This document shows, in pieces, positions 26,046 through 33,993 of a stretch of DNA of 64,000 nt. This DNA is from an uncultured Lachnospiraceae bacterium. GTDB lineage: Bacteria; Bacillota; Clostridia; Lachnospirales; Lachnospiraceae. The stretch is from positions 121,955 to 185,954 of the forward strand of contig CAKRQV010000004.1 of assembly GCA_934394565.1 (NCBI GenBank). The letters are read 5' to 3'. Every line of letters starts with the position of its first letter. Position 1 is the stretch's first letter. The notes beneath the pieces were generated by a model, which had not been told where the DNA came from, made no database searches, and saw nothing but the letters and a program-made list of their open reading frames with translations. Position numbers and translations under genes: made by a program.

Positions 26046-26057
26046 CGAAACGTTTCA
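26046..26057 (-). promoter_or_regulatory. LacI-type operator upstream of the lacI-family gene
   Basis: The perfect palindrome GAAACGTTTC (26047-26056) lies 100 nt before the GTG start, consistent with autoregulation. Confidence 0.65.
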
Positions 26058-26130
26058 CCCTTTCATACACAGTTTTTGCATTATCGTCCTCATACCATAG
26101 CTTTGCAGCTTTTACAGTTATCCCGTTACA

Positions 26131-26180
26131 TACGCAGGATCTCATGCAAGCACGGACTCTGGCTCGTTGCCCGCGTAAAA
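26131..26180 (-). repeat. Terminator-docked structured repeat, copy 4 (truncated)
   Basis: Only the terminator-proximal half remains: CTCATGCAAGCACGGACT, then CTGGCTCGTTGCCCGCGTAAAA. The hairpin TGAGAAAC and the GCGGCAGTCGCCAAG arm are missing. It starts at the T-tract of the terminator that closes the BMC gene cluster. Confidence 0.75.
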
Positions 26181-26209
26181 AGAGGTGCCATCCTGTCAGG
26201 ATACACCTC
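26177..26209 (-). terminator. Terminator closing the BMC gene cluster
   Basis: Stem GAGGTG / CACCTC with an inner stem ATCCTG / CAGGAT, followed on the minus strand by TTTTT. It lies about 70 nt after the iron alcohol dehydrogenase stop. Confidence 0.85.
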
Positions 26210-26280
26210 CTTATATCTGCAATGTCCGCTATGTGCAGTCGATCACAGAGCTTTGTCTGCCTGCGGGTTTCCCCACTGGT

Positions 26281-27426
26281 TTACCAGAGCTTTGTATAAA
26301 TATGTTTGATCTGCTCCTTTGTGACCGGACGCGGATTTGTTGCGGTACAGCCATCTTTCAGAGCATTTTCAGACATCTCATCCAGTGCATCGAAATATTC
26401 TACAGCACTGATAGTTTTTAACTCAGAGATCCGCATCGGAATTGCCATTTCTTTCATCATAAACTGTGTCCAGTTTACAAGCGATCTGACACCCATAACC
26501 GGGTTGTAACTGGAAAGACCCAGTACATGTGCTGCAGAAGCATATCGCTCTACAGCCGGCAGATACTCTTTCTGGCTGCGGCTGGCATGGTTGATATCCG
26601 AATTGAACTCAATAACATGCGGCAACAGCATCGCATTGGCCCGGCCGTGCGGGATATGGAATCTTGCGCCCAGCTGATGTGCCATACTGTGATTGATACC
26701 CAGAGAAGCTGTATTGAAAGCCAGACCTGCCAGGCAGGAAGCTACATGCATCTTCTGACGGGCATGCATATCGTTACCGTCATAGTAACATCTGGTCAGG
26801 AACACACTGCAGATCTCCAGAGCTTTCTCAGCAAGAGCTGCGGAAAACTCATTATGCTGTGTGCTGACATAAGATTCCAGCGCATGGGTCACAACATCCA
26901 TACCTGTATCTGCTGTGATCGTCGGCGGTACACTGGCCACCAGTTTAGCATCAAGGATTGCTTCATCTGCTGTCAGGCTGTCTGATACGAGCGGGTATTT
27001 GACCTTGGCTTCTGTATCGTTGACAACAGCAAAAGAGGTAACCTCGGAACCGGTACCACTGGTCGTCGGGATAGCGATCAGACCTACTTTTCCGTACGGA
27101 TTGATCTTTAACGCAAATTCACGGATCGTCTTTGAGGAATCGATCGCCGATCCGCCACCGACAGCGATGATCGTATCCGGCTTGTAGTCAAGGAATGCCT
27201 TGACACCGGCTGTAATCTTATTTAAAGGTGCATCCGGCACAACGTCGCTGTACAGTGTATACTGTTTTCCGACGGCGTCCAGATGTACGGTGATCTGTTT
27301 GTATAAGCCACTGGTATATACAAACGGATCCATGATAATCATAATCCTGTTATAGGGAATTTCTCTGAGGTGATCCAGGGCGTTTTCGCCGAAATGGATC
27401 GTCGTAAGCATCTTAAAAGTATTCAT
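26281..27426 (-). CDS. Iron-containing alcohol dehydrogenase, PduQ-like
   Basis: The 381-residue group III dehydrogenase has the NAD-site GGGSAIDSSK near 93-102, TTSGTGSEVTSFAVV, and iron-ligand regions DTGMDVVTHALES and HSMAHQLGARFHIPHGRANAML. The start MNTF and end ATNPRPVTKEQIKHIY also follow PduQ (1-propanol dehydrogenase). It would regenerate NAD+ by reducing propanal or lactaldehyde. It is the last gene of the BMC cluster, 33 nt after the DeoR gene, and has no encapsulation-peptide-like extension. A FucO-like lactaldehyde reductase role is the main alternative. Confidence 0.9.
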   Translation of the reverse strand: MNTFKMLTTIHFGENALDHLREIPYNRIMIIMDPFVYTSGLYKQITVHLDAVGKQYTLYSDVVPDAPLNKITAGVKAFLDYKPDTIIAVGGGSAIDSSKTIREFALKINPYGKVGLIAIPTTSGTGSEVTSFAVVNDTEAKVKYPLVSDSLTADEAILDAKLVASVPPTITADTGMDVVTHALESYVSTQHNEFSAALAEKALEICSVFLTRCYYDGNDMHARQKMHVASCLAGLAFNTASLGINHSMAHQLGARFHIPHGRANAMLLPHVIEFNSDINHASRSQKEYLPAVERYASAAHVLGLSSYNPVMGVRSLVNWTQFMMKEMAIPMRISELKTISAVEYFDALDEMSENALKDGCTATNPRPVTKEQIKHIYTKLW

Positions 27427-27459
27427 GAATATCCTCTCACTAATTCTGAAATATCCGCA

Positions 27460-28224
27460 TTAATTAGGATAATAGCAACGTATACCCTGTTCCGTAAAAA
27501 ACTGCAGCCATTCCTCTGCTGGCTCTCTGTCTGTGATCACACCACTCAGCATACCAAAATCACCGACTTTGCAGAATGCTCCCTGTTCAAACTTGGAATG
27601 ATCCACTACAAGATAAATCTCCCTCGCTGAACGCAGCATTGACTGCTTCACCTGGGCAAAGGCTTCCTGTGAATCCATAAACCCACGGAAGATATCCAGT
27701 CCTTTGCAGGACAGAAACAGTTTATCTGCACAGTAACGCTCAACCCCCACCTGGGCATTGTATCCCAAAAGAGCAAGGTATCCCTCTTTGAGCTTTCCAC
27801 CCGTGGAGATTACAGACCATCCCGGCATCTCAGCCAGTTCGAGAAGAACTTCAATGGAATTTGTCACAACGGTCAGCCTTGCTTTCTGTTTCAGTGCACG
27901 GGCGATAAAAACCGCTGTTGTGCTGGCGTCAAGCATGATCTGATCATCATCATCCACAAGTTTAGCTGTCAGCTCGGCAATTTTCTGCTTGGCAGACACG
28001 TTTTTGTTTTTACGGATCCCAAAAGGCATATCAATGTTGCTGTTTTCATTGAGCACAGCGCCGCCATAGCTTTTGATGGCAAACCCGTCTGCTTCCAGCT
28101 TTTCGAGATCTCTGCGGATTGTTTCCTCTGAAACTCCAAACTGGCGGCTCAGTGAACTGACAACAACCTTTTTATCTTCCTGCAGTTTTTCGAGTATCAG
28201 ATTTCTTCTTTCAAGTGCAAGCAT
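27460..28224 (-). CDS. DeoR-family transcriptional regulator
   Basis: The 254-residue regulator has an N-terminal winged helix (RRNLILEKLQEDKKVVVSSL, then FGVSEETIRRDLEKLEADG) and a DeoR sensor domain related to sugar-phosphate isomerases (LDASTTAVFIARAL, VVTNSIEVLLELA, LSCKGLDIFRGFMD). Such proteins usually sense phosphorylated sugars. The ATG at 28224 has AGGAAAGGAG upstream. It lies inside the BMC cluster between pduT-like and pduQ-like genes, making it the obvious candidate regulator, responding perhaps to fuculose- or rhamnulose-phosphate. Confidence 0.9.
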   Translation of the reverse strand: MLALERRNLILEKLQEDKKVVVSSLSRQFGVSEETIRRDLEKLEADGFAIKSYGGAVLNENSNIDMPFGIRKNKNVSAKQKIAELTAKLVDDDDQIMLDASTTAVFIARALKQKARLTVVTNSIEVLLELAEMPGWSVISTGGKLKEGYLALLGYNAQVGVERYCADKLFLSCKGLDIFRGFMDSQEAFAQVKQSMLRSAREIYLVVDHSKFEQGAFCKVGDFGMLSGVITDREPAEEWLQFFTEQGIRCYYPN

Positions 28225-28311
28225 CTGTCGCTCTCCTTTCCTGCAGCTGCCTGTATACGGCAAAAGACCGGTCACAGGCCGCCCTTTGCCATCTACATAG
28301 TAAGCAAATTA

Positions 28312-28860
28312 TTATAAAATAGAATTTGCGATTTTCTTGTCCGGATGGGCAATAACGGAAGAATCCAGATACATACCCTTCGGTCCGACAACAGTCTTGG
28401 CACGCTCGATGGCTGCCTCTACTGCGGAAACCTCACCGGTCAGCAGCATGTAGGATTTACCACACATACCTTTAGCGATACGAAGCTCGATCAGCTCTAC
28501 AATGGCTGTCTTAGCTGCAGCATCGGCTGCCTCGATGATAGCGGCTACATCATAAGTCTCAATGATACCCAGAGCACTGATGTCATCCACATGGGAAGCA
28601 CCATAAATAGCCGGGAAGATGGATTCGTGAGGATTACCCAGAACCATACTGTCGATCAACTGTGTTTCATACTGTGTGCAGGCTGCATCTACAGCTGCTT
28701 TAACAGCACTCAGGTCACCGGAAACGATAGCAATATATTTACCGGGACATACGGCCTGTGCTTCTACAAGCTCAACCTCTGCTGTCTTTACCATAGCATC
28801 TGCTGCGGTAATACCTGTAGCTATGGTCTTAAATTCAATCATACCGATTGCCTTACTCAT
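28312..28860 (-). CDS. BMC-T shell protein, PduT-like
   Basis: The 182-residue protein has tandem BMC domains (about 1-90 and 94-182), the architecture of trimeric shell proteins. Cys38 in the loop AVCPGKY aligns with Cys38 of Citrobacter/Salmonella PduT, which ligates a [4Fe-4S] cluster at the trimer pore. The ATG at 28860 is better spaced from AAAGGA than the GTG three codons earlier. It follows the pduS-like gene by 16 nt, fitting a PduS-PduT electron conduit across the shell. Confidence 0.92.
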   Translation of the reverse strand: MSKAIGMIEFKTIATGITAADAMVKTAEVELVEAQAVCPGKYIAIVSGDLSAVKAAVDAACTQYETQLIDSMVLGNPHESIFPAIYGASHVDDISALGIIETYDVAAIIEAADAAAKTAIVELIELRIAKGMCGKSYMLLTGEVSAVEAAIERAKTVVGPKGMYLDSSVIAHPDKKIANSIL

Positions 28861-28876
28861 CTTGTGCACGTCCTTT

Positions 28877-30202
28877 CTATGCTACGATTACGATAGTCTG
28901 AGCATTGACATCTGCGACTCTGCCGCTGATGGATGCATGAATAGCTACGCTCAATGCCTTGTCTGCCGGTTTGGCGATCATCTGGCCTGCAGTGACCATA
29001 TCACCCTTGGCTACAACAGGCTGTGCCGGAGCACCGATGTGCTGGCTCAGTTTCACTGTAACCTTCTTAACCGGTACAACTTCATCATCCAGCGGAGCTG
29101 GCTTGTCATACTTGGTCAGACCCAGTCTTGCCATCAGTCTTTCTTCCGGAACCTTGCGGTACTCTCTGCTCTCCTGTACCGGTTTTGTTGTTACCTGCGG
29201 CGGTTTCACACCATTCTTACGAAGGGCGCCCTTGAAATCAGCCATCAGAGAACGCGGTGCCAGGCTCTGCGGGCAGGCAAACATCTCGCATACACCACAG
29301 GAACAGCAGAAGAAAGTATTGATGTACGGATTGGTGTCTCTGAAATCCTTATTGGATGCCGCACGCATAAATTTATGCGGCTCGATCGGATGACCCAGAT
29401 TGTGTCTCGGACACAGATCGGTACACATCTGACACTGGCAGCAGATGGATGCTGCTCTCTTCATGTCGATAGATGCTTTTCTTCTCTTTTTATTGACAAT
29501 AATGTGATCGTTCGGAAGAACCAGAACAGCGTTTGTGGTCTTTGTCACCGGCATATCTGCACTGCCGATAAAGCCCATCATCGGACCACCGACAAAATAT
29601 ACCGGATCCTTCACTGTAGTCACACCGGCCAGTGCTACGACTTCACCGATTGTCGTACCCAGCGGTACACGTACAGTTACCGGGTGCTCTACCTCTGCCA
29701 CTACGGAAACCAGCTTGTCCGTTACCGGATGGTTCTTTTCTACAGCACGGTACACATTATAAATAGTTTCTACGTTAAATACGGCAACTCCCTGTTCGAT
29801 CGGAAGTCCGCCCGGACGTACAACACGTCCTGTTGCTTCATAAATCAAAACGACCTCATCACCCATCGGATATACTTCCGGCAGCTGATGGATCTTAACC
29901 TTCGGGAACTCATCTATGTAAGTTTCCAGAGCCTTGACTGTATCTTTGTAAGACTCTTTAACGCCGATGATCGCTTCGTCTGCACCAACAACATCTGCTA
30001 CCATGCTGAAAGTCTTCATGATTTCATATGCATGTTTTTCCAGCAGCTGTCTGTGGAGTTTCAAAAGCGGTTCACATTCGGCACAGTTCAGAAGAATTGT
30101 ATTTGCTCTCTCGTCCAGCTTGGCATAGGTCGGGAAACCTGCTCCACCGGCACCAACGATACCATTCTCCTGCAAGATATTTTTTAATGTATTGATATCC
30201 AT
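28877..30202 (-). CDS. RnfC/PduS-like ferredoxin-flavoprotein
   Basis: The 441-residue protein begins ILQENGIVGAGGAGFPTYAKL, the Gly-rich NADH/FMN region of RnfC-like proteins. It has an SLBB segment in the middle and two [4Fe-4S] motifs near 255-310 (CCQCQMCTDLCP and CCSCGVCEMFACP). A C-terminal lipoyl-like hammerhead follows (VAKGDMVTAGQMIAKPAD). PduS-type proteins oxidise NADH in the compartment and pass electrons to shell-bound iron-sulfur sites. It lies between the EutN-type and PduT-like genes. Confidence 0.92.
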   Translation of the reverse strand: MDINTLKNILQENGIVGAGGAGFPTYAKLDERANTILLNCAECEPLLKLHRQLLEKHAYEIMKTFSMVADVVGADEAIIGVKESYKDTVKALETYIDEFPKVKIHQLPEVYPMGDEVVLIYEATGRVVRPGGLPIEQGVAVFNVETIYNVYRAVEKNHPVTDKLVSVVAEVEHPVTVRVPLGTTIGEVVALAGVTTVKDPVYFVGGPMMGFIGSADMPVTKTTNAVLVLPNDHIIVNKKRRKASIDMKRAASICCQCQMCTDLCPRHNLGHPIEPHKFMRAASNKDFRDTNPYINTFFCCSCGVCEMFACPQSLAPRSLMADFKGALRKNGVKPPQVTTKPVQESREYRKVPEERLMARLGLTKYDKPAPLDDEVVPVKKVTVKLSQHIGAPAQPVVAKGDMVTAGQMIAKPADKALSVAIHASISGRVADVNAQTIVIVA

Positions 30203-30206
30203 GTTA

Positions 30207-30473
30207 TCACTCCAATCCTGCTCCGTCGTCTATGATACCAACAATAGCCGCATCTATCGGTGCTGAATCAAGTCCACAACCGATTCTGGCTGCACTGCCC
30301 TGTGCTACTAACACAAATTCGCCTACACCGGCACCAATGTTGTCAATGGCCACGATTTGATTAAGGCTGCCTTTCATATGCTGCACCGGCTCTACGATCA
30401 TAAATTTCTGTCCAATCAGATTGTCGCTCTTTCTTGTAGAAACAATACTGCCTACTACTTTGCCTACAATCAT
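30207..30473 (-). CDS. BMC-P vertex protein (EutN/CcmL family)
   Basis: The 88-residue protein starts MIVGKVVGSIVSTRKSDNLIG and contains IVAIDNIGAGVGEFVLVAQGSAAR, the EutN/CcmL pattern. Pentamers of this family cap the vertices of the shell. The ATG at 30473 has TGGAGGTATGAG in front; a longer frame starting nine codons earlier is not supported. It lies 4 nt before pduS-like, indicating tight coupling. Confidence 0.95.
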   Translation of the reverse strand: MIVGKVVGSIVSTRKSDNLIGQKFMIVEPVQHMKGSLNQIVAIDNIGAGVGEFVLVAQGSAARIGCGLDSAPIDAAIVGIIDDGAGLE

Positions 30474-30535
30474 CTCATACCTCCATGTGGTTATCTGCAC
30501 TAATAGGGGCGAAATAATTTCCGCCCCTCTATATA

Positions 30536-31180
30536 TTACTTGAACATTCTTACTGTATCACCATGTTTGATACCTGCGGCATTGGCCTCATCTGTATCAA
30601 TATGCATTTCCAGTGTGAATGAATCGTCCACACGGATCTTAACGTGGTTGAATGTTGTACCTCTCTCGTTTTCTGCCTTAACGCTGACGATATCACCATC
30701 TTTTACGCCTGCAGCAGCGGCATCTGCCGGAGACATATGGATATGTCTCTGTGCCACGATACATCCTTCATTGAGATACAGCACACCTTTCGGACCAACC
30801 AGTGCGATCGGTGCTGAACCGGCGACATTGCCGGATTCTCTGATCGGTGCTTTGACACCGAGTTTTAATGCATCTGTCTTGGAAATTTCCACCTGGGAAG
30901 CTTTACGGCACGGTCCGAGAATGCGGACATTCTCAATGGCACGCAGTTTCAGTCCAACAAGTGTTACCTGCTCGTTGGATGCAAACTGTCCGCCCATCAG
31001 CTCTTTTTTCTTTGTGAGCTGATATCCTTCACCGAACAGTGTTTCCAGGTCTGCCTGCGACAGATGTACATGTCTTGCGGATACGCCTACCGGAACGGCA
31101 AAGCCCTGCTCGGACGGAGCCTGCTCCTGGATCGCTTCCATTACCAGTCTGGTAATTAATTCGATATCCTGATTCTGCAT
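30536..31180 (-). CDS. pduL: Phosphate propanoyltransferase
   Basis: The 214-residue PduL converts propionyl-CoA plus phosphate to propionyl phosphate, recovering CoA inside the compartment. Zinc-ligand motifs VSARHVHLS (about 32-40) and AQRHIHMSPADA (about 143-154) are present in the two barrel domains. Residues 1-20 (QDIELITRLVMEAIQEQ) form an amphipathic encapsulation-peptide-like helix joined by a short linker. It lies between the extended shell protein gene and the vertex gene. Confidence 0.95.
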   Translation of the reverse strand: MQNQDIELITRLVMEAIQEQAPSEQGFAVPVGVSARHVHLSQADLETLFGEGYQLTKKKELMGGQFASNEQVTLVGLKLRAIENVRILGPCRKASQVEISKTDALKLGVKAPIRESGNVAGSAPIALVGPKGVLYLNEGCIVAQRHIHMSPADAAAAGVKDGDIVSVKAENERGTTFNHVKIRVDDSFTLEMHIDTDEANAAGIKHGDTVRMFK

Positions 31181-31277
31181 GTTGACACCTGCTTTCTCTT
31201 TTTATCACACAGCGCAGTACGGGTCATATGTAAGTACTGCGCTGCGGTTTTGACTGTCAAATTCTAGTCAGTAAGAC

Positions 31278-31778
31278 TTATTTTACAGCCGGCAGGATCT
31301 TCTCAACATCCTCGTGCGGTCTCGGGATTACATGTGTAGCTACCAGCTCACCAAGTCTGGATGCTGCGTTTGCACCAGCTTCTACGGAAGACTTAACAGC
31401 GCCTACATCACCACGTACCATAACAGTTACAAGACCGGAACCGATCTTCTCTGTACCTACCAGGCTAACGTTAGCTGCTTTGCACATAGCGTCTGCTGCT
31501 TCGATGTTTGCTACTAAACCTCTGGTTTCAACCATTCCTAATGCTTCCTGTGCCATTTTTCTTTCCTCCTTGTGGATTATCGGGCCATCGCCCACATTTT
31601 TAACAATCTTGTCTGCCGGTGCAGTGGATGCAGCAGCAGTTTTGGCTGCAGTCTCCTGTTTAGGAGCTGCTGTTTTTCTTGCTGTTACCTTTTTTGCTGT
31701 GGCTGCAGCACCTGTACGGGCTGCAGCAGCTTTTTTAGGGGCAGCTGCTTTACTGGTTGTCTTTTTAATTTCCGCCAT
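31278..31778 (-). CDS. BMC-H shell protein with Lys/Ala-rich N-terminal extension
   Basis: The frame encodes 166 residues. Residues 1-74 are Lys/Ala/Thr-rich and histone-tail-like (KKTTSKAAAPKKAAAARTG, KVTARKTAAPK); residues 75-166 are a complete canonical BMC-H domain (MAQEALGMVETRGLVANIEA). The ATG at 31778 has AGGGGGA 6 nt upstream. A second ATG at 31556, exactly at the shell-domain start, has its own strong AAGGAGG. Two products from one gene are therefore likely: a 92-residue shell subunit and a long tailed form. The shell part is nearly identical to the 32103-32378 protein, implying recent duplication. Confidence 0.85.
   Translation of the reverse strand: MAEIKKTTSKAAAPKKAAAARTGAAATAKKVTARKTAAPKQETAAKTAAASTAPADKIVKNVGDGPIIHKEERKMAQEALGMVETRGLVANIEAADAMCKAANVSLVGTEKIGSGLVTVMVRGDVGAVKSSVEAGANAASRLGELVATHVIPRPHEDVEKILPAVK
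31565..31571 (-). promoter_or_regulatory. Internal ribosome binding site for the short BMC-H product
   Basis: AAGGAGG, 8 nt before the in-frame ATG at 31556, inside the longer open frame. The short product would be 31278-31556 (92 residues). Confidence 0.8.
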
Positions 31779-31789
31779 CTCGTGTCCCC

Positions 31790-32077
31790 CTATTTCTTCC
31801 ACCGTTTTGCACTTCGCTCAACGATACGTACAATTTCTTCATGGGGACGTGCTATGACTGCGTGACAAGCAGGTTTTTTGATGCACTTCTCACAAGCGGC
31901 ATCGATTGCCTGCTGAACGGAAGACACATCACCCTCGATGATCAGAGTTACCAGGCGGCCACCCATCTTACGTTCCCAGCTGGCAAGTACGACGTCCGAA
32001 GTCTTGCACATAATATCCAGTGCATCCATTGCTGCTACGACACCGGGTACTTCAAAAAAGCCATATGAATTTCCCAT
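31790..32077 (-). CDS. BMC-H shell protein
   Basis: The 95-residue single BMC domain protein begins GNSYGFFEVPGVVAAMDALD, contains LVTLIIEGDVSSVQQAIDAACEKC in the helix and pore region, and ends in a basic tail (ERSAKRWKK). It would form hexamers in the shell facets. It is more divergent than its neighbours and has three Cys residues, one pair as CEKC near the second helix. The start follows TTGGAGGAATC. Confidence 0.92.
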   Translation of the reverse strand: MGNSYGFFEVPGVVAAMDALDIMCKTSDVVLASWERKMGGRLVTLIIEGDVSSVQQAIDAACEKCIKKPACHAVIARPHEEIVRIVERSAKRWKK

Positions 32078-32102
32078 GATTCCTCCAACGATGTTTCAGA
32101 AA

Positions 32103-32378
32103 TTAGATTCTCGGAAGGATCTTCTCAACATCCTCATGCGGTCTCGGGATTACGTGTGTAGCTACCAGCTCACCAAGTCTGGATGCTGCTGCGCTGCCAG
32201 CCTCAACAGCTGCCTTCACAGCACCTACATCACCACGTACCATAACGGTTACAAGACCGGAACCGATCTTTTCTGTACCAACCAGAGCAACCTCAGCTGC
32301 TTTGCTCATAGCATCTGCTGCTTCAATAGCTGCAGTAAGACCTCTGGTCTCAATCATTCCTAATGCTTCTTTAGCCAT
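32103..32378 (-). CDS. BMC-H shell protein, PduA-like
   Basis: The 91-residue canonical shell hexamer protein has MIETRGLTAAIEAADAMSKAAEV, the pore-loop region EKIGSGLVTVMVRGDVGAVKAAV and the facet-edge motif VIPRPHEDVEKILP. The pore residues G-S-G resemble PduA-type pores that pass small polar metabolites. It is a close paralogue of the shell domain at 31278-31556. Confidence 0.95.
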   Translation of the reverse strand: MAKEALGMIETRGLTAAIEAADAMSKAAEVALVGTEKIGSGLVTVMVRGDVGAVKAAVEAGSAAASRLGELVATHVIPRPHEDVEKILPRI

Positions 32379-32414
32379 GTTTCTTTCCTCCTGAACAATG
32401 GTTTACTATATTCG

Positions 32415-32732
32415 TCAAACTTTGTCAAGACAGCTGATCTTCAGCATTTTTTCGCAGTCCTCTGTAGGATTTGCGATCACATAATGCTGCACTACACCAG
32501 CTTCCCGTTCTGCAATTTCCCTGCCCGCTTCCACAGCAGCCGTCACATCTTCGACGGAACCGCGGAACTTTACACAGATGATCAGCGGAACAGGCATTTT
32601 ATCTGCATTTCGTGCAGGTTTGTTTTTATCAAATATTTCGAGATGAACATCTGCAGCCTTGCAGCCTGCATCTGCAGCCTGAAAAGCCGTCGTCAGTCCG
32701 TACACCTCTAATAATCCTACAGCTTCTGCCAT
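32415..32732 (-). CDS. BMC-H shell protein with loop insertion
   Basis: The 105-residue BMC domain protein (AVGLLEVYGLTTAFQAADAGCKAADV) carries a roughly 14-residue insertion (FDKNKPARNADKMPVP) before the pore-proximal strand, and a Cys-containing tail. The insertion would alter the pore or a shell face. It is the first shell gene after the Zn alcohol dehydrogenase gene, with CAGGTGATAGT before the ATG. Confidence 0.9.
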   Translation of the reverse strand: MAEAVGLLEVYGLTTAFQAADAGCKAADVHLEIFDKNKPARNADKMPVPLIICVKFRGSVEDVTAAVEAGREIAEREAGVVQHYVIANPTEDCEKMLKISCLDKV

Positions 32733-32754
32733 ACTATCACCTGATTATCCTATC

Positions 32755-33978
32755 TTATTTGTTTACGATAGCAATCTTTAAGCCCTTCATGGAAAGGTTT
32801 GTCTCCAGGGCTTCATTGATCTGCTCAAGCGGGAACTTATGTGTGATAAGCTCTTTCATCGGAAGACCGATAGCCTGTGCTCTCTTGAGGAAATCAAATG
32901 TTGTCACGTAATCTCTCAGTGTGTATACCCAGGAACCAACCAGGTTGATCTCTTTGGAACACAGATCGAAGTGCGGATTGATCGTAGCATCTCCACCATT
33001 GATGAAGAAACCAAGTTCGCAAAGTCCGCCGCCATTACGGATGAATTTGTAAATATTAGCATGAGCCTTCGGGTTACCAGTACACTGGAAAGCGAAGTCT
33101 GCCAGGTGTCCGCCGAAGGCATCCTTAACACCCTGAGCCAGAGCTTCGATACCCTGATAATCTGCAAAGTTAACGGATGTTTCAGCACCCATTCTCTTGG
33201 CAAATGCAAGTCTCTGCTCGTTGCCGTCGATAGCTACGATATTCTCGATACCCATAGTACGCAGTACAGAGATACAGATCAGACCGATCGGTCCGCAGCC
33301 CTGTACAGCTACACGGCTGTTGAATTTCAGGATACCCGTTGTCTTAGCTCTCTCTACAGCATGTACAAGTACGGCACACGGCTCGATCAGGATACGGGAA
33401 TCCAGATCCAGATCACTTACATTGAAGAAAGTGGAACCGAAGCTGCCGCCTCTGATAAAGATGTAATCAGAGAACCATCCGTTCAGATGGATATCATCAT
33501 CCGGGAGCAGTCCGTATACATCAGCGCCACCAACGTTTTTCTTGTTCAGATCAAACATGGTGATTTCCGGATCGTCTTTGAAGATCATACATGTAACGAT
33601 CTTGTCGCCGACTTTGACCGGTTTGCCTGCTGTATCTACTTTGACATTTTTACCCATGGCAACGATCTCACCTGTACCTTCATGTCCCAGAGCAACCGGG
33701 ATCAGTCCGAACGGGTCAACCTTGAACTCATGAGCATCTGTACCGCAGACACCACAGCCTTCTACTTTTACAAGGATATCATCATCACCCAGAGCCGGGA
33801 TCGGATATTCCTTGATCTCAAAATGTTTCAGTTCTGTAAGGACAGCAACGTGAGCTGTCTTCGGGATACCGCCCTGTGCTGCCGGAGCTGCTGCTGTGGT
33901 AGCTGCCGGAGCTGTGCCTGCCATATCTGCCAGGACCTGTTTCACGATATCTTCAATATTGATGGAATTAGCGTCCAT
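32755..33978 (-). CDS. Zinc-type (MDR) alcohol dehydrogenase with encapsulation peptide
   Basis: The 407-residue protein has an N-terminal amphipathic helix (SINIEDIVKQVLADMA, 5-20), an Ala/Thr/Pro linker (about 21-40), and a medium-chain dehydrogenase. Catalytic zinc residues are in GCGVCGTDAHEF and GHEGTGEIV, and the Rossmann segment is VAVQGCGPIGLICISVLRTMG. The four-Cys structural zinc lobe typical of many family members is not visible. It probably reduces propanal to propanol inside the compartment and recycles NADH. A second, iron-type dehydrogenase closes the cluster. Confidence 0.9.
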   Translation of the reverse strand: MDANSINIEDIVKQVLADMAGTAPAATTAAAPAAQGGIPKTAHVAVLTELKHFEIKEYPIPALGDDDILVKVEGCGVCGTDAHEFKVDPFGLIPVALGHEGTGEIVAMGKNVKVDTAGKPVKVGDKIVTCMIFKDDPEITMFDLNKKNVGGADVYGLLPDDDIHLNGWFSDYIFIRGGSFGSTFFNVSDLDLDSRILIEPCAVLVHAVERAKTTGILKFNSRVAVQGCGPIGLICISVLRTMGIENIVAIDGNEQRLAFAKRMGAETSVNFADYQGIEALAQGVKDAFGGHLADFAFQCTGNPKAHANIYKFIRNGGGLCELGFFINGGDATINPHFDLCSKEINLVGSWVYTLRDYVTTFDFLKRAQAIGLPMKELITHKFPLEQINEALETNLSMKGLKIAIVNK

Positions 33979-33993
33979 TTTAGTTCCTCCTGT

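Noticed and set aside
28676..30187. 503-codon plus-strand frame opposite the PduS-like gene
   Set aside because: Antisense shadow of a well-supported gene; Cys/His/Arg-rich translation without domains. The same applies to 32839-34008 and 53413-54780.
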